18,347 bases of DNA from an uncultured Parolsenella sp. (lineage in GTDB: Bacteria; Actinomycetota; Coriobacteriia; Coriobacteriales; Atopobiaceae): NCBI GenBank assembly GCA_934668375.1, contig CAKUNF010000020.1, forward strand, positions 1 through 18,347, given 5' to 3'. Under the pieces are notes generated by a model. The model did not search any database and was not told where the DNA came from. It saw nothing but the letters and a program-made list of their open reading frames with translations. Each line of letters opens with the position of its first letter. The first letter of the stretch is position 1. Shown here one piece after another: positions 1-6,155 of this stretch. The position numbers and the translations under genes were made by a program.

Positions 1-1286
1 TACAGCACGGCGCGCAGCCAGAAGCGGTCTCCCTCGACCGAGCACAGCAGGTTGCCGCCAAGCCGCTCGGCCGCGCGCCTCATGCTCTGGACGCCCAGCC
101 CGTGCTCGACGCCCTCGTCGTCAACGCGGCGCACAGACATGGGCACGCCGTCCACGATACGCGGTGCCACGCCAAACGTGTTGCTCACGGAGAGCAGCAG
201 CCGGCCGTCGGACTCGCGCAGCGACACCTCAACGGCGCCTTGCCCCTCACCTGCCTCGCCCGCCGCGCGCACGGCATTCTCAAGCGCGTTCGACATGATT
301 GCAAACACGTCGGCCTCGGGGACAGGCAGCTCGCGACCCACCGTCGCCTGGGCGTCAAAGCGCACGCCCGCCTGCGCCGCACGCTCGCTCCAGGTGGAGA
401 GCACCATGTTCACGACGTCGTTCGCGCTCCAGCGACGCACGACCGTCGCATCGATGAAACCGATGACCTCGGCAATCTTCTCCTGGGCGGCCCGCTCGTC
501 CCCCTGTCCCACAAGAAGCGAGATGCCCTGCAGGTAGTGGCGCATGTCATGGCGCAGCACACGGATCTCGTTGGCGCTGCGGCGCTGGGCCTCCACCTCG
601 CGGGATGCCTGGGCAAGCTCGGTCTCAAGCATCCAGTTGAGTTTCTCGGCAGCGCGGCCCTCCTCGTACTGACGCACATAGACAAAGAGGAACACCAGGT
701 AGAAGAGGCACAGGGCAAACGCCGTGAACTCAGAGACCACCTTGGGGCCAGAGTCGGGAAGGCTCGCATAAACGTTGGTGGCGTAGTCGAACACGTAGTA
801 GACCAGGGGCAGCATCGCGAATATCCCAAGCGAGCGGCCCGACTTCTCGAGCACCCAGCCAGACACGTCGCCGAGCACGCGCATCAGGATAACGAACACC
901 ACGACCGTTGTCACAAGGCGCACGACGTAGTAGACCGTCATGAGCCCGCAGGCCCACAGGGCAAGAAGCCCCATCCAGTTGCTCACCTGGCAGCAGAGGT
1001 AGGCCACGAGCACGGCAAACACGCACAGGGGAACGCGTCGGCCAAACCGCCACGCGAGAAACGCCACGAGCGGCGCATGGACCACGAGCGGGTAGAGCTG
1101 TCGGGCCACGAACTCGCCCGCCCACGCGCTCGCCAGCGCAAACGCCGCCCCAGAGGCCGCCGAGAAGCCAAGCAGCCACAAGACGTTGGCACGCTCCATG
1201 CGCACGCCAAGGAACGCCGCGGAGACGAACACGCCAAACAGCAGCGTCGTTGCGTTGTGGGCAACCCACAGGACGGTCTCGAGCAT
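1..1286 (-). CDS. GHKL-type sensor histidine kinase, AgrC-like (3' end off window)
   Basis: Membrane histidine kinase, partner of the LytTR regulator encoded just upstream. It would sense an external signal, probably a peptide, and phosphorylate the regulator. I read 428 codons from the ATG at 1286 with no stop before the left edge, so the last residues are missing. The N-terminal ~210 residues form about six or seven hydrophobic helices. A charged helix follows, with the phospho-acceptor motif RHDMRH (His246), then the ATPase domain with N box NALEN (333-337) and G box HGLGVQS (395-401). This is the AgrC/GHKL (HATPase_c_5) architecture. The start is supported by AGGAGG ending four to six bases upstream, overlapping the regulator's stop codon, so the two genes are probably translationally coupled. 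The ligand is unknown; no AgrB or AgrD-like gene is visible in the window. Confidence 0.9.
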   Translation of the reverse strand, partial: MLETVLWVAHNATTLLFGVFVSAAFLGVRMERANVLWLLGFSAASGAAFALASAWAGEFVARQLYPLVVHAPLVAFLAWRFGRRVPLCVFAVLVAYLCCQVSNWMGLLALWACGLMTVYYVVRLVTTVVVFVILMRVLGDVSGWVLEKSGRSLGIFAMLPLVYYVFDYATNVYASLPDSGPKVVSEFTAFALCLFYLVFLFVYVRQYEEGRAAEKLNWMLETELAQASREVEAQRRSANEIRVLRHDMRHYLQGISLLVGQGDERAAQEKIAEVIGFIDATVVRRWSANDVVNMVLSTWSERAAQAGVRFDAQATVGRELPVPEADVFAIMSNALENAVRAAGEAGEGQGAVEVSLRESDGRLLLSVSNTFGVAPRIVDGVPMSVRRVDDEGVEHGLGVQSMRRAAERLGGNLLCSVEGDRFWLRAVL

Positions 1287-1296
1287 GGCGCCCCTC

Positions 1297-2007
1297 CTAG
1301 CCCGCGAACCTCATGGCAAAGTAGGCTTCCTGGAACTCTCGCCGCACGCTGCGTGCCACCGGCACGACACGTCCGGAGCGCATCACGGCGTCCGTGGCGC
1401 TGAATCGCTCGACGTTGGCAAGGTTCACGAGGTAGCTTCGGTGGCACTTGAAGAAGCCGTTCTCGAGCGTCAGCCGCTGCTCGTAGGCGCGCAGCGGCTC
1501 GACGGCCTCCACGCACCCGCCGGCGCGCGTCCAGAACAGCACGCGCTTGTTGCGCGCCTCGGCGCACTCGATGTCGGCGAGAAAGATGCGCTGGAAGCCA
1601 AAGGCGGTCTTCACCACCACGCTCGGCACCTCGCTCTCGCAGGAGTGGGCACACTCGTCCAGCAGGCGCTCAAGACGGGCGCGGGAGACGGGCTTGAGCA
1701 GATACTCGGCGGCATGCACCTCATAGGAGTCAACGGCATACTCCGGGCTCGAAGTGAGGAATGCGATGCGCACCGACTCGTTGCGAGCGCGCAGCTCGCG
1801 GGCAACGTCCATGCCCGAGATACCCGGCATCACGATATCGAGCAGCACGAGGTCCGGGCAGGATCCGCCACACAGGGAGAGCAACTCGCCACCGCCGGAG
1901 CAGCAGCGAACGTCAACGACCGTGCCCTCGCGTTCGGCCCAGGCGCGAACGGCCTGCGCGGCCTCGCCGAGAAACGCCGCGTCATCGTCACAGATGGCAA
2001 CTCTCAC
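1297..2007 (-). CDS. LytTR-family response regulator
   Basis: DNA-binding response regulator of the AgrA/LytR type, 236 residues. The receiver domain (1-118) has the acidic cluster D7-D9, phospho-acceptor Asp57 in LLDIVMPG, Thr85 and the conserved Lys105 in LLKP. A LytTR DNA-binding domain covers about 128-231, with the characteristic CHRSYLVNL (188-196) and a VPVARS segment near the end. The start codon is GTG at 2007, preceded by a G-rich Shine-Dalgarno stretch (GGGGGAGGGG, 2012-2022 region). Only ten bases separate its stop from the kinase ATG, so the two form a regulator-first operon. Its targets would be LytTR boxes; an imperfect palindrome (GTTTGCACAAC, about 2047-2057) lies in its own leader, but I cannot claim it as an operator. 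Family assignment is firm; the pathway controlled is not known. Confidence 0.93.
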   Translation of the reverse strand: MRVAICDDDAAFLGEAAQAVRAWAEREGTVVDVRCCSGGGELLSLCGGSCPDLVLLDIVMPGISGMDVARELRARNESVRIAFLTSSPEYAVDSYEVHAAEYLLKPVSRARLERLLDECAHSCESEVPSVVVKTAFGFQRIFLADIECAEARNKRVLFWTRAGGCVEAVEPLRAYEQRLTLENGFFKCHRSYLVNLANVERFSATDAVMRSGRVVPVARSVRREFQEAYFAMRFAG

Positions 2008-2069
2008 GGTCTATCGCCCCTCCCCCAGCTTTGCTCGCCCATAAATGTTTGCACAACTTGAACCCAAAA

Positions 2070-2106
2070 AAGGCGCCCAAAAGCGTCAAAGACTTTTGGG
2101 CGCCTT
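2070..2106 (-). terminator. Intrinsic terminator downstream of the DUF2798 gene
   Basis: Perfect 14-bp stem AAGGCGCCCAAAAG (2070-2083) paired with 2093-2106, nine-base loop CGTCAAAGA. On the minus strand it is followed by a run of Ts (opposite the A run 2066-2071), giving a good terminator 25 bases after the DUF2798 stop. A second copy of this hairpin lies at 14589-14625. Confidence 0.85.
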
Positions 2107-2131
2107 GCGGCAAAGCTCCGTGCGTCTCGCT

Positions 2132-2686
2132 CTACGCCATCTCGACGCCGGCGACGGGCTCGTCGTCCTGCTCGGCAGCGAAGCCGGAAACCTCGACGGG
2201 CTCGGCAAGGACCGTGCCCATCGGGAACGCGCGGCGGAACAGGAAGCGCGCGATGGGGCCAGCGACGAGCAGGTTCCAGGGAAGGGCCATGACGAAGTTC
2301 CAGGGGATGTTCGTGAGCCAGGCCATGGGGACCACGGCCAGCGTGCCCGCGTGGAAGGCACCCTCGAACGCACCGTACAGCGACATGATAATCACCATGG
2401 GCACCACCATGCAGCTCGAGACAGCAAGCGTCATGGCGCGAGGCGAGCTCTTGCCCGGCGTCACGAGGTGCTTGAACGCAAAGCCCTTGGCAAGCGGGCT
2501 CGCAACGAAGACATCGCACAGCATGGCGAAGATATAGGCCGGCGGGAAGCCAATCCATGCGTCGACGATCACGTCCATGCCGATGTGGCCATACATGCGG
2601 GCGACGTTGTAAATGGACATCCACAGCACCATGCAGAAGCACATGATGAACGTGAAGATGAGGCTCTCTCGCTTGTTGGTGGGCAT
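2132..2686 (-). CDS. DUF2798 family four-helix membrane protein
   Basis: Small integral membrane protein of unknown function, 184 residues. It shows the internal duplication typical of DUF2798: an N-terminal half (about 4-74: opening helix after NKRES, then IGFPPAYIFAML and ASPLAKGFAF) and a second half (about 82-154: helix after PRAMT, then IPWNFVMALP and AGPIARFLF). This gives two pairs of membrane helices with a matching G/SPxA(K/R) turn at the end of each half. The C-terminal 30 residues are acidic and probably cytosolic. The ATG at 2686 has AAAGGA about ten bases upstream. It stands alone, with a terminator after it and a structured leader containing another terminator before it, so its expression may be controlled by attenuation. 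No substrate can be inferred. The family assignment comes from recognising the sequence pattern. Confidence 0.8.
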   Translation of the reverse strand: MPTNKRESLIFTFIMCFCMVLWMSIYNVARMYGHIGMDVIVDAWIGFPPAYIFAMLCDVFVASPLAKGFAFKHLVTPGKSSPRAMTLAVSSCMVVPMVIIMSLYGAFEGAFHAGTLAVVPMAWLTNIPWNFVMALPWNLLVAGPIARFLFRRAFPMGTVLAEPVEVSGFAAEQDDEPVAGVEMA

Positions 2687-2731
2687 ATGTGGGCGATTCC
2701 TTTCCGTTTGTCTCCGCAGCTACAGAACCAC

Positions 2732-2774
2732 AAAAAACGGGCGAGATGAGGTATTTGAACTTCATCTCGCCCGT
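2732..2774 (-). terminator. Intrinsic terminator in the DUF2798 5' leader (possible attenuator)
   Basis: Perfect 13-bp stem ACGGGCGAGATGA (2737-2749) paired with 2762-2774, 12-base loop. Read on the minus strand it ends in six Ts (2737-2732), a textbook intrinsic terminator. It ends 45 bases before the DUF2798 start. No minus-strand gene lies upstream, because the next gene is the plus-strand zur, so it would act on the DUF2798 leader itself. Confidence 0.75.
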
Positions 2775-2900
2775 CTGCAATGTCTGCCGGCTGCGACTAC
2801 ATCCTATGTATGAGAACCACCCTAGCGCACCCGACGACCTCCTCGTAAGCGCCTTCACATAATCCGCGGCTTTGTAAGGCCTCTCGCACGCGAGACAAGA
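2775..2900 (-). promoter_or_regulatory. Structured leader upstream of the DUF2798 attenuator, class unknown
   Basis: The minus-strand transcript entering the terminator at 2732-2774 contains an imperfect hairpin with GCGC and ACGA/TCGT arms (about 2826-2853) and an AGGGTGG stretch (2817-2823). No open frame with a ribosome site is seen here. I do not recognise a known riboswitch core. Calling it regulatory is an inference from the terminator's position. Confidence 0.3.
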
Positions 2901-2925
2901 AGGGCATCATCTGTCGCATAACAAT

Positions 2926-2989
2926 TGAATTCGGAATTCGTTTCTATTTTCTATTGACCGCAGCCTTTCTATCGCTATTATGAATTCGG
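2926..2989. promoter_or_regulatory. TGAATTCGG direct repeats, candidate operator for zur/DUF2798
   Basis: The nine-base sequence TGAATTCGG occurs at 2926-2934 and again at 2981-2989. The spacing is 55 bases, close to five helical turns, and the copies flank the predicted zur promoter. The first is extended into GAATTCGGAATTC; the second continues to an imperfect inverted arm CCGATTT (3000-3006). Fur-family repressors bind AT-rich imperfect palindromes, so these are reasonable Zur operator candidates. No match to a defined Zur box is claimed. Confidence 0.4.
2954..2981 (+). promoter_or_regulatory. Sigma-70-type promoter for the zur-znuACB operon
   Basis: TTGACC (2954-2959), a 16-base spacer, then TATTAT (2976-2981). 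It lies in the most AT-rich stretch of the window, about 90 bases upstream of the zur start. The second TGAATTCGG repeat begins at the last base of the -10 element, well placed for repression. Confidence 0.6.
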
Positions 2990-3012
2990 TTTTCATATCC
3001 GATTTGGAATCT

Positions 3013-3033
3013 CGATTAGACGGAGGCTAATCG
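3013..3033 (+). promoter_or_regulatory. Small hairpin in the zur leader enclosing a GGAGG
   Basis: CGATTAG (3013-3019) and its exact inverse CTAATCG (3027-3033) enclose the loop ACGGAGG. The loop resembles a ribosome site but sits 17 bases before the ATG at 3044, too far for normal use. It may be a transcript structure or a protein-binding palindrome; its role is unknown. Confidence 0.3.
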
Positions 3034-3062
3034 CTGCCCTACGATGCTTCTAGCGTTCAAGA

Positions 3063-3068
3063 GGGAGG
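3063..3068 (+). promoter_or_regulatory. Ribosome binding site that fixes the zur start
   Basis: GGGAGG with a five-base spacer to the ATG at 3074. The alternative in-frame ATG at 3044 has its nearest GGAGG 17 bases away. It would add ten residues not expected at a Fur-family N-terminus, so the start at 3074 is preferred. Confidence 0.7.
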
Positions 3069-3073
3069 CTGGA

Positions 3074-3559
3074 ATGGGCAAGAGAGCGGGATACAACACC
3101 GAGCAGCGCAGGCAGGTCATCGAGTGCCTCGACAAGGCGGCTGACCACTACCAGACCGTCGATGACATCCTCGCCACGCTGCGCGACGCCGGATCGTCCA
3201 TCGGGCGCACCACGGTCTATCGTACGGTCGAAAAGCTTGTCGCAGACGGCGAAGTCGCCAAGGTGACAGGCGTGCGTGGCAGCTCGGCCTGCTACAAGCG
3301 CATGCCCGGGCAGGGCGAGAACGCCCAGGGCCAGTTGCTGTGCGTTCGCTGCGGACGCGCCTTCCCACTCGATTGCTCCATGCTCCAGTCCTTCTCTGAC
3401 CACATCAAGGAGCACCACGGATTCGTCGTCGACCAGAGGCGAACCGTGATCTGCGGGGTATGCGAGGACTGCCAGCGCGCCGAGAGCGAGGTTCCGGAAG
3501 GGAACGCATCGCATGACCAGCACGACCACGCGCACCAACCGACCGAACCGCGCCCCTAG
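3074..3559 (+). CDS. zur: Fur-family zinc-responsive repressor (Zur-like)
   Basis: Metal-dependent repressor of 161 residues, first gene of the zinc uptake operon. The winged-helix domain occupies about 5-75, with the Fur-family segment RTTVYRTVEKL (45-55). The dimerisation domain follows, with two cysteine pairs for a structural zinc: C90/C93 in CVRCG and C127/C130 or C130/C133 in CGVCEDC. H114/H115 in EHHGF match a conserved Fur position. Unusually, the His cluster that normally precedes the first CxxC is absent (QGQLLC), as is the later conserved His (Q121). Instead the C-terminus has a His/Asp tail (HDQHDHAH, 147-154). The last 47 bases overlap the start of znuA. Naming it Zur rather than Fur or PerR rests on its linkage to znuACB. 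It probably represses its own operon. Confidence 0.85.
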   Translation: MGKRAGYNTEQRRQVIECLDKAADHYQTVDDILATLRDAGSSIGRTTVYRTVEKLVADGEVAKVTGVRGSSACYKRMPGQGENAQGQLLCVRCGRAFPLDCSMLQSFSDHIKEHHGFVVDQRRTVICGVCEDCQRAESEVPEGNASHDQHDHAHQPTEPRP

Positions 3560-4517
3560 GGCCGTCACCAGGAGGACCTTCCTCAGGTCATCCTTGGGCC
3601 TCGCCGGCCTCATGGCGGCGTCCTCCCTGCTCATGACCGGCTGCTCCGGCTCGCAGGCCGTCCAGGCAACAGCTACCACCAGCGACGACGCCAAGCTCAA
3701 CGTCTCCGCCAGCTTCTACCCCACGTATGACTTCACGTCCAAGGTGGGCGGCGATGACGTGAGCGTCACGTGCCTCGTCCCGGCCGGCACCGAGCCGCAC
3801 GACTGGGAGCCCTCCTCCACCGACGTGGCGAGCATCACGAAGAGCGACCTGCTCGTCTACAACGGAGCAAGCATGGAGCACTGGATCGATGACGTCACGA
3901 ACGCCGCGGGTGACTCACTCAAGACCTGCGAGGCATCCAAGGGCCTCCGCCTGCGCGCCGGAGAGGCCGAGGAGGGCGAAGAGCAGGACGGCCCCGTCTA
4001 CGACCCGCACGTGTGGCTCGCGCCCGAGAATGCCAAGGCCGAGATGGCTAACATCAAGGACGCCCTCAGCGAGATAGACCCCGACCACGCAAGCGACTAC
4101 GAGAACAACTACGACGAGTACGCCGCCAAGTTCGACGACCTGGACAAGGAGTACAGCGACAGACTCTCTGCCGTACCCAACAAGACCATCGTCGTGAGCC
4201 ACGAGGCCTTTGGCTATCTGTGCGACGCCTACGGCCTCACGCAGATAGCTATCACGGGCATGGACGCCGAGGGGGAGCCCGACGCCCAGACTATGGCCTC
4301 CATCATCGACCAGGTAAAGGCCACCGGCATCAAGACCATCTTCTCCGAGGAGCTCGTGAGCCCCAAGGTGGCCCAGCAGATCGCCGACGCCACGGGCGCG
4401 GAGTGCAAGGTCCTGAACCCCATCGAGGGCCTCGAGCAGGACGAGCTTGACGCGGGCGAGGACTACTTCTCCGTCATGCGCTCCAACCTCGACGAGCTCG
4501 TCGCGGCGCTGTCCTAG
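3513..4517 (+). CDS. znuA: Zinc ABC transporter substrate-binding lipoprotein
   Basis: Extracellular zinc-binding lipoprotein of the ZnuA/TroA cluster A-I family, 334 residues, delivering zinc to the ZnuBC importer. The N-terminus has a twin-arginine motif (RRTFLR, 20-25), a hydrophobic stretch and a lipobox ending MTGC with lipidation at Cys44, so export is probably through Tat. Expected metal ligands are visible: His96 (GTEPHDWEP), His166 (DPHVWL), His230 (VVSHEAFGYL) and an acidic ligand at Glu279/Glu280 (FSEELVSP). The flexible loop that is His-rich in many ZnuA proteins is acidic here (EAEEGEEQDG, 151-160). The ATG at 3513 lies inside the end of zur; no later start would keep the twin-arginine motif. 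GGAAGG about nine bases upstream is a fair ribosome site. Manganese rather than zinc is possible, but the Zur context favours zinc. Confidence 0.93.
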   Translation: MTSTTTRTNRPNRAPRAVTRRTFLRSSLGLAGLMAASSLLMTGCSGSQAVQATATTSDDAKLNVSASFYPTYDFTSKVGGDDVSVTCLVPAGTEPHDWEPSSTDVASITKSDLLVYNGASMEHWIDDVTNAAGDSLKTCEASKGLRLRAGEAEEGEEQDGPVYDPHVWLAPENAKAEMANIKDALSEIDPDHASDYENNYDEYAAKFDDLDKEYSDRLSAVPNKTIVVSHEAFGYLCDAYGLTQIAITGMDAEGEPDAQTMASIIDQVKATGIKTIFSEELVSPKVAQQIADATGAECKVLNPIEGLEQDELDAGEDYFSVMRSNLDELVAALS

Positions 4518-4520
4518 GCC

Positions 4521-5192
4521 ATGAGCACAAACGATACGCGAAACGCCGCCCTCATGGACGGCGTCTCCTTTTCCTATGCTGGGGAGAGGGTCCTCGAGGA
4601 CCTCTCATTCGAGGTCCCCTACGGGAAGGTGACCCTGCTCGTCGGCGAGAACGGTTCGGGCAAGTCCACGCTCATGCGCCTGCTGCTTGGAGAACTCGAA
4701 CCCGAGGAGGGCGTCATCAAAGTCCTCGGACGCCCCATCGACCGGCTTACGCAAGGGGATTGGCTCAAGGTTGGCTACGTTCCCCAGGCCGCCAGCTCGG
4801 CGTTGCGCGCGTTTCCGGCAACCGTTGGCGAGCTCGTGCGCGCGAGCGTCGTGGGCACGCATCGCGAGGCCCGCGAGCGTGCGAAGGCCGCCCTTGCCGA
4901 GCAGGATGCCGATGCGCTGGCGTGCCACATGCTCGGAGAGCTGTCAGGCGGCCAGCTCCAGCGCGTGCTGCTTGCGCGCGCCTGCGTGAACGATCCAAGC
5001 CTGCTTCTGCTCGACGAGCCCACGAGCGGCCTTGACCAGCAGTCCGTCGACGGTGTGGCACGCTTTGTGCGCACGCAGGCGGAAGAGGGCAAGGCCGTGC
5101 TCATGATCACCCATGACGTGGCACGCCTCGGGGCGCTGTCAGAGGCGGCCCAGACCCTAAGGCTCCAGAACGGAGGCATCATTCATGCTTGA
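4521..5192 (+). CDS. znuC: Zinc ABC transporter ATP-binding protein
   Basis: Cytoplasmic ATPase powering the zinc importer, 223 residues. All nucleotide-binding motifs are present: Walker A GENGSGKST (42-50), Q-loop Gln89, signature LSGGQ (141-145), Walker B LLLLDEP (161-167), D-loop region SGLD and switch His198. It starts three bases after the znuA stop and has no strong Shine-Dalgarno, so it probably relies on translational coupling. It overlaps znuB by eight bases. It is slightly short for the family because it lacks the C-terminal extension seen in some ZnuC proteins. Its substrate is inferred from its partners; the ATPase assignment itself is certain. Confidence 0.95.
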   Translation: MSTNDTRNAALMDGVSFSYAGERVLEDLSFEVPYGKVTLLVGENGSGKSTLMRLLLGELEPEEGVIKVLGRPIDRLTQGDWLKVGYVPQAASSALRAFPATVGELVRASVVGTHREARERAKAALAEQDADALACHMLGELSGGQLQRVLLARACVNDPSLLLLDEPTSGLDQQSVDGVARFVRTQAEEGKAVLMITHDVARLGALSEAAQTLRLQNGGIIHA

Positions 5193-5982
5193 GTACGCGT
5201 TCATGCAGCGTGCGCTCGTCTCTGGCATCGTGCTCGGCGTGGCCCTTCCTCTTGTGGGCACCATCGTCGTGACGAGGCGCCTCTCGATGATTGGAGACGC
5301 GCTCTCCCACGCGTCGCTCGCCGGCGTCGCCGCCGGCCTCATCGCTGGGGTAAACCCAGTTGCCGGCGCCACGACGGCGGCACTGCTGTCAGCAGGCTTC
5401 ATCGAGATCATACGGCGCAGGCTCGCAGATCGCGCGGAGCTCGCCATCGCGCTCGTCACCTCGCTCGGCGTGGGCCTCGCGGGCGTGCTCTCGGGCTTCG
5501 TACCAAACGGGGCGAGCTTCTCGAGCTTTCTGTTCGGCAGCATCGTCACGGTGAGCGACGCCGAGATGGCCTGGGTGCTCGCCATTGGCGCTAGCATCGT
5601 CGCTGGCTTTACGCTCCTGAGGCGCCAGCTGTTCCTCCTGGCGGCAGACGAGCAAACGGCGCGGCTGCTCGGCGTGAGGGCGGGCGCGCTCAGCAGCGCG
5701 TTCACCATTGCAACGGCGCTTGTCGTCTCCACCGCGGCAAGGACCGTGGGCTCGCTCGTCGTCTCGGGCGTAATGGTGATACCCGTCGCAGCGGCGCTCC
5801 AGGTATCGAGAAGCTGGCGCGGCTTCGTCCTTGCCTCATGCAGCATCGGGACGGTCTCTTGCGTTGTCGGTCTCACCCTGTCGTTCTACGCGGGCCTCAA
5901 GCCCGGCGGAAGCATCATTCTCGTGGCACTTGCCGTCCTCGCGGCCTGCTTCGCCGCAAGCAAAGGCGGGCACCGCTCATAG
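5185..5982 (+). CDS. znuB: Zinc ABC transporter permease (ABC-3 family)
   Basis: Membrane channel subunit of the zinc importer, 265 residues, with about eight hydrophobic helices. The N-terminus matches the ABC-3 family closely: helix, then VVTRRLSMIGDALSHASLAG (about 28-47), a conserved family segment. A cytoplasmic loop near 155-165 (ADEQTARLLGV) is the usual contact site for the ATPase. The ATG at 5185 has GGAGG eight bases upstream inside the end of znuC, and the genes overlap by eight bases, as expected for a coupled operon. No terminator is visible in the 173 bases that follow, so read-through to the surface-protein gene is possible. Confidence 0.94.
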   Translation: MLEYAFMQRALVSGIVLGVALPLVGTIVVTRRLSMIGDALSHASLAGVAAGLIAGVNPVAGATTAALLSAGFIEIIRRRLADRAELAIALVTSLGVGLAGVLSGFVPNGASFSSFLFGSIVTVSDAEMAWVLAIGASIVAGFTLLRRQLFLLAADEQTARLLGVRAGALSSAFTIATALVVSTAARTVGSLVVSGVMVIPVAAALQVSRSWRGFVLASCSIGTVSCVVGLTLSFYAGLKPGGSIILVALAVLAACFAASKGGHRS

Positions 5983-6155
5983 GGACCAGGCGCCTACCGG
6001 CCCCACCGCTCACCGAACAGGCCTCATTTCGCGCCCGAGAGACACCCGTTCACGCCATGGCGCAAAAACCGCCCCCACTCCCCCCGAGAATTGACTGAAC
6101 ACGCAGCTCAAACACGCTCTCCCACGCAGTCAACCTCCACAACAAGGGGTGCACC
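5983..6155 (+). other. Intergenic stretch between znuB and the surface-protein gene
   Basis: No gene, convincing hairpin terminator or TGAATTCGG repeat is seen. A TTGACT near 6094 could be a -35 element, but no matching -10 follows at the right distance. The surface-protein ribosome site AAGGGG lies six bases before its ATG. Confidence 0.4.

Noticed and set aside
2817..2823. AGGGTGG on the minus strand as a T-box antiterminator core
   Set aside because: Only the first bases match the T-box consensus, which should continue ACCGCG. No stem I or specifier loop is recognised, and the downstream gene is not an amino-acid gene.
2004..2858. A 284-codon minus-strand frame covering the DUF2798 gene and its leader
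   Set aside because: It runs in a different frame from the clear four-helix DUF2798 protein, reads through two terminators, and gives a His/Arg-rich protein with no domain.
3044..3073. Upstream ATG of zur at 3044
   Set aside because: Poorly spaced ribosome site, and ten extra residues not typical of Fur proteins; the ATG at 3074 has an ideal GGGAGG.
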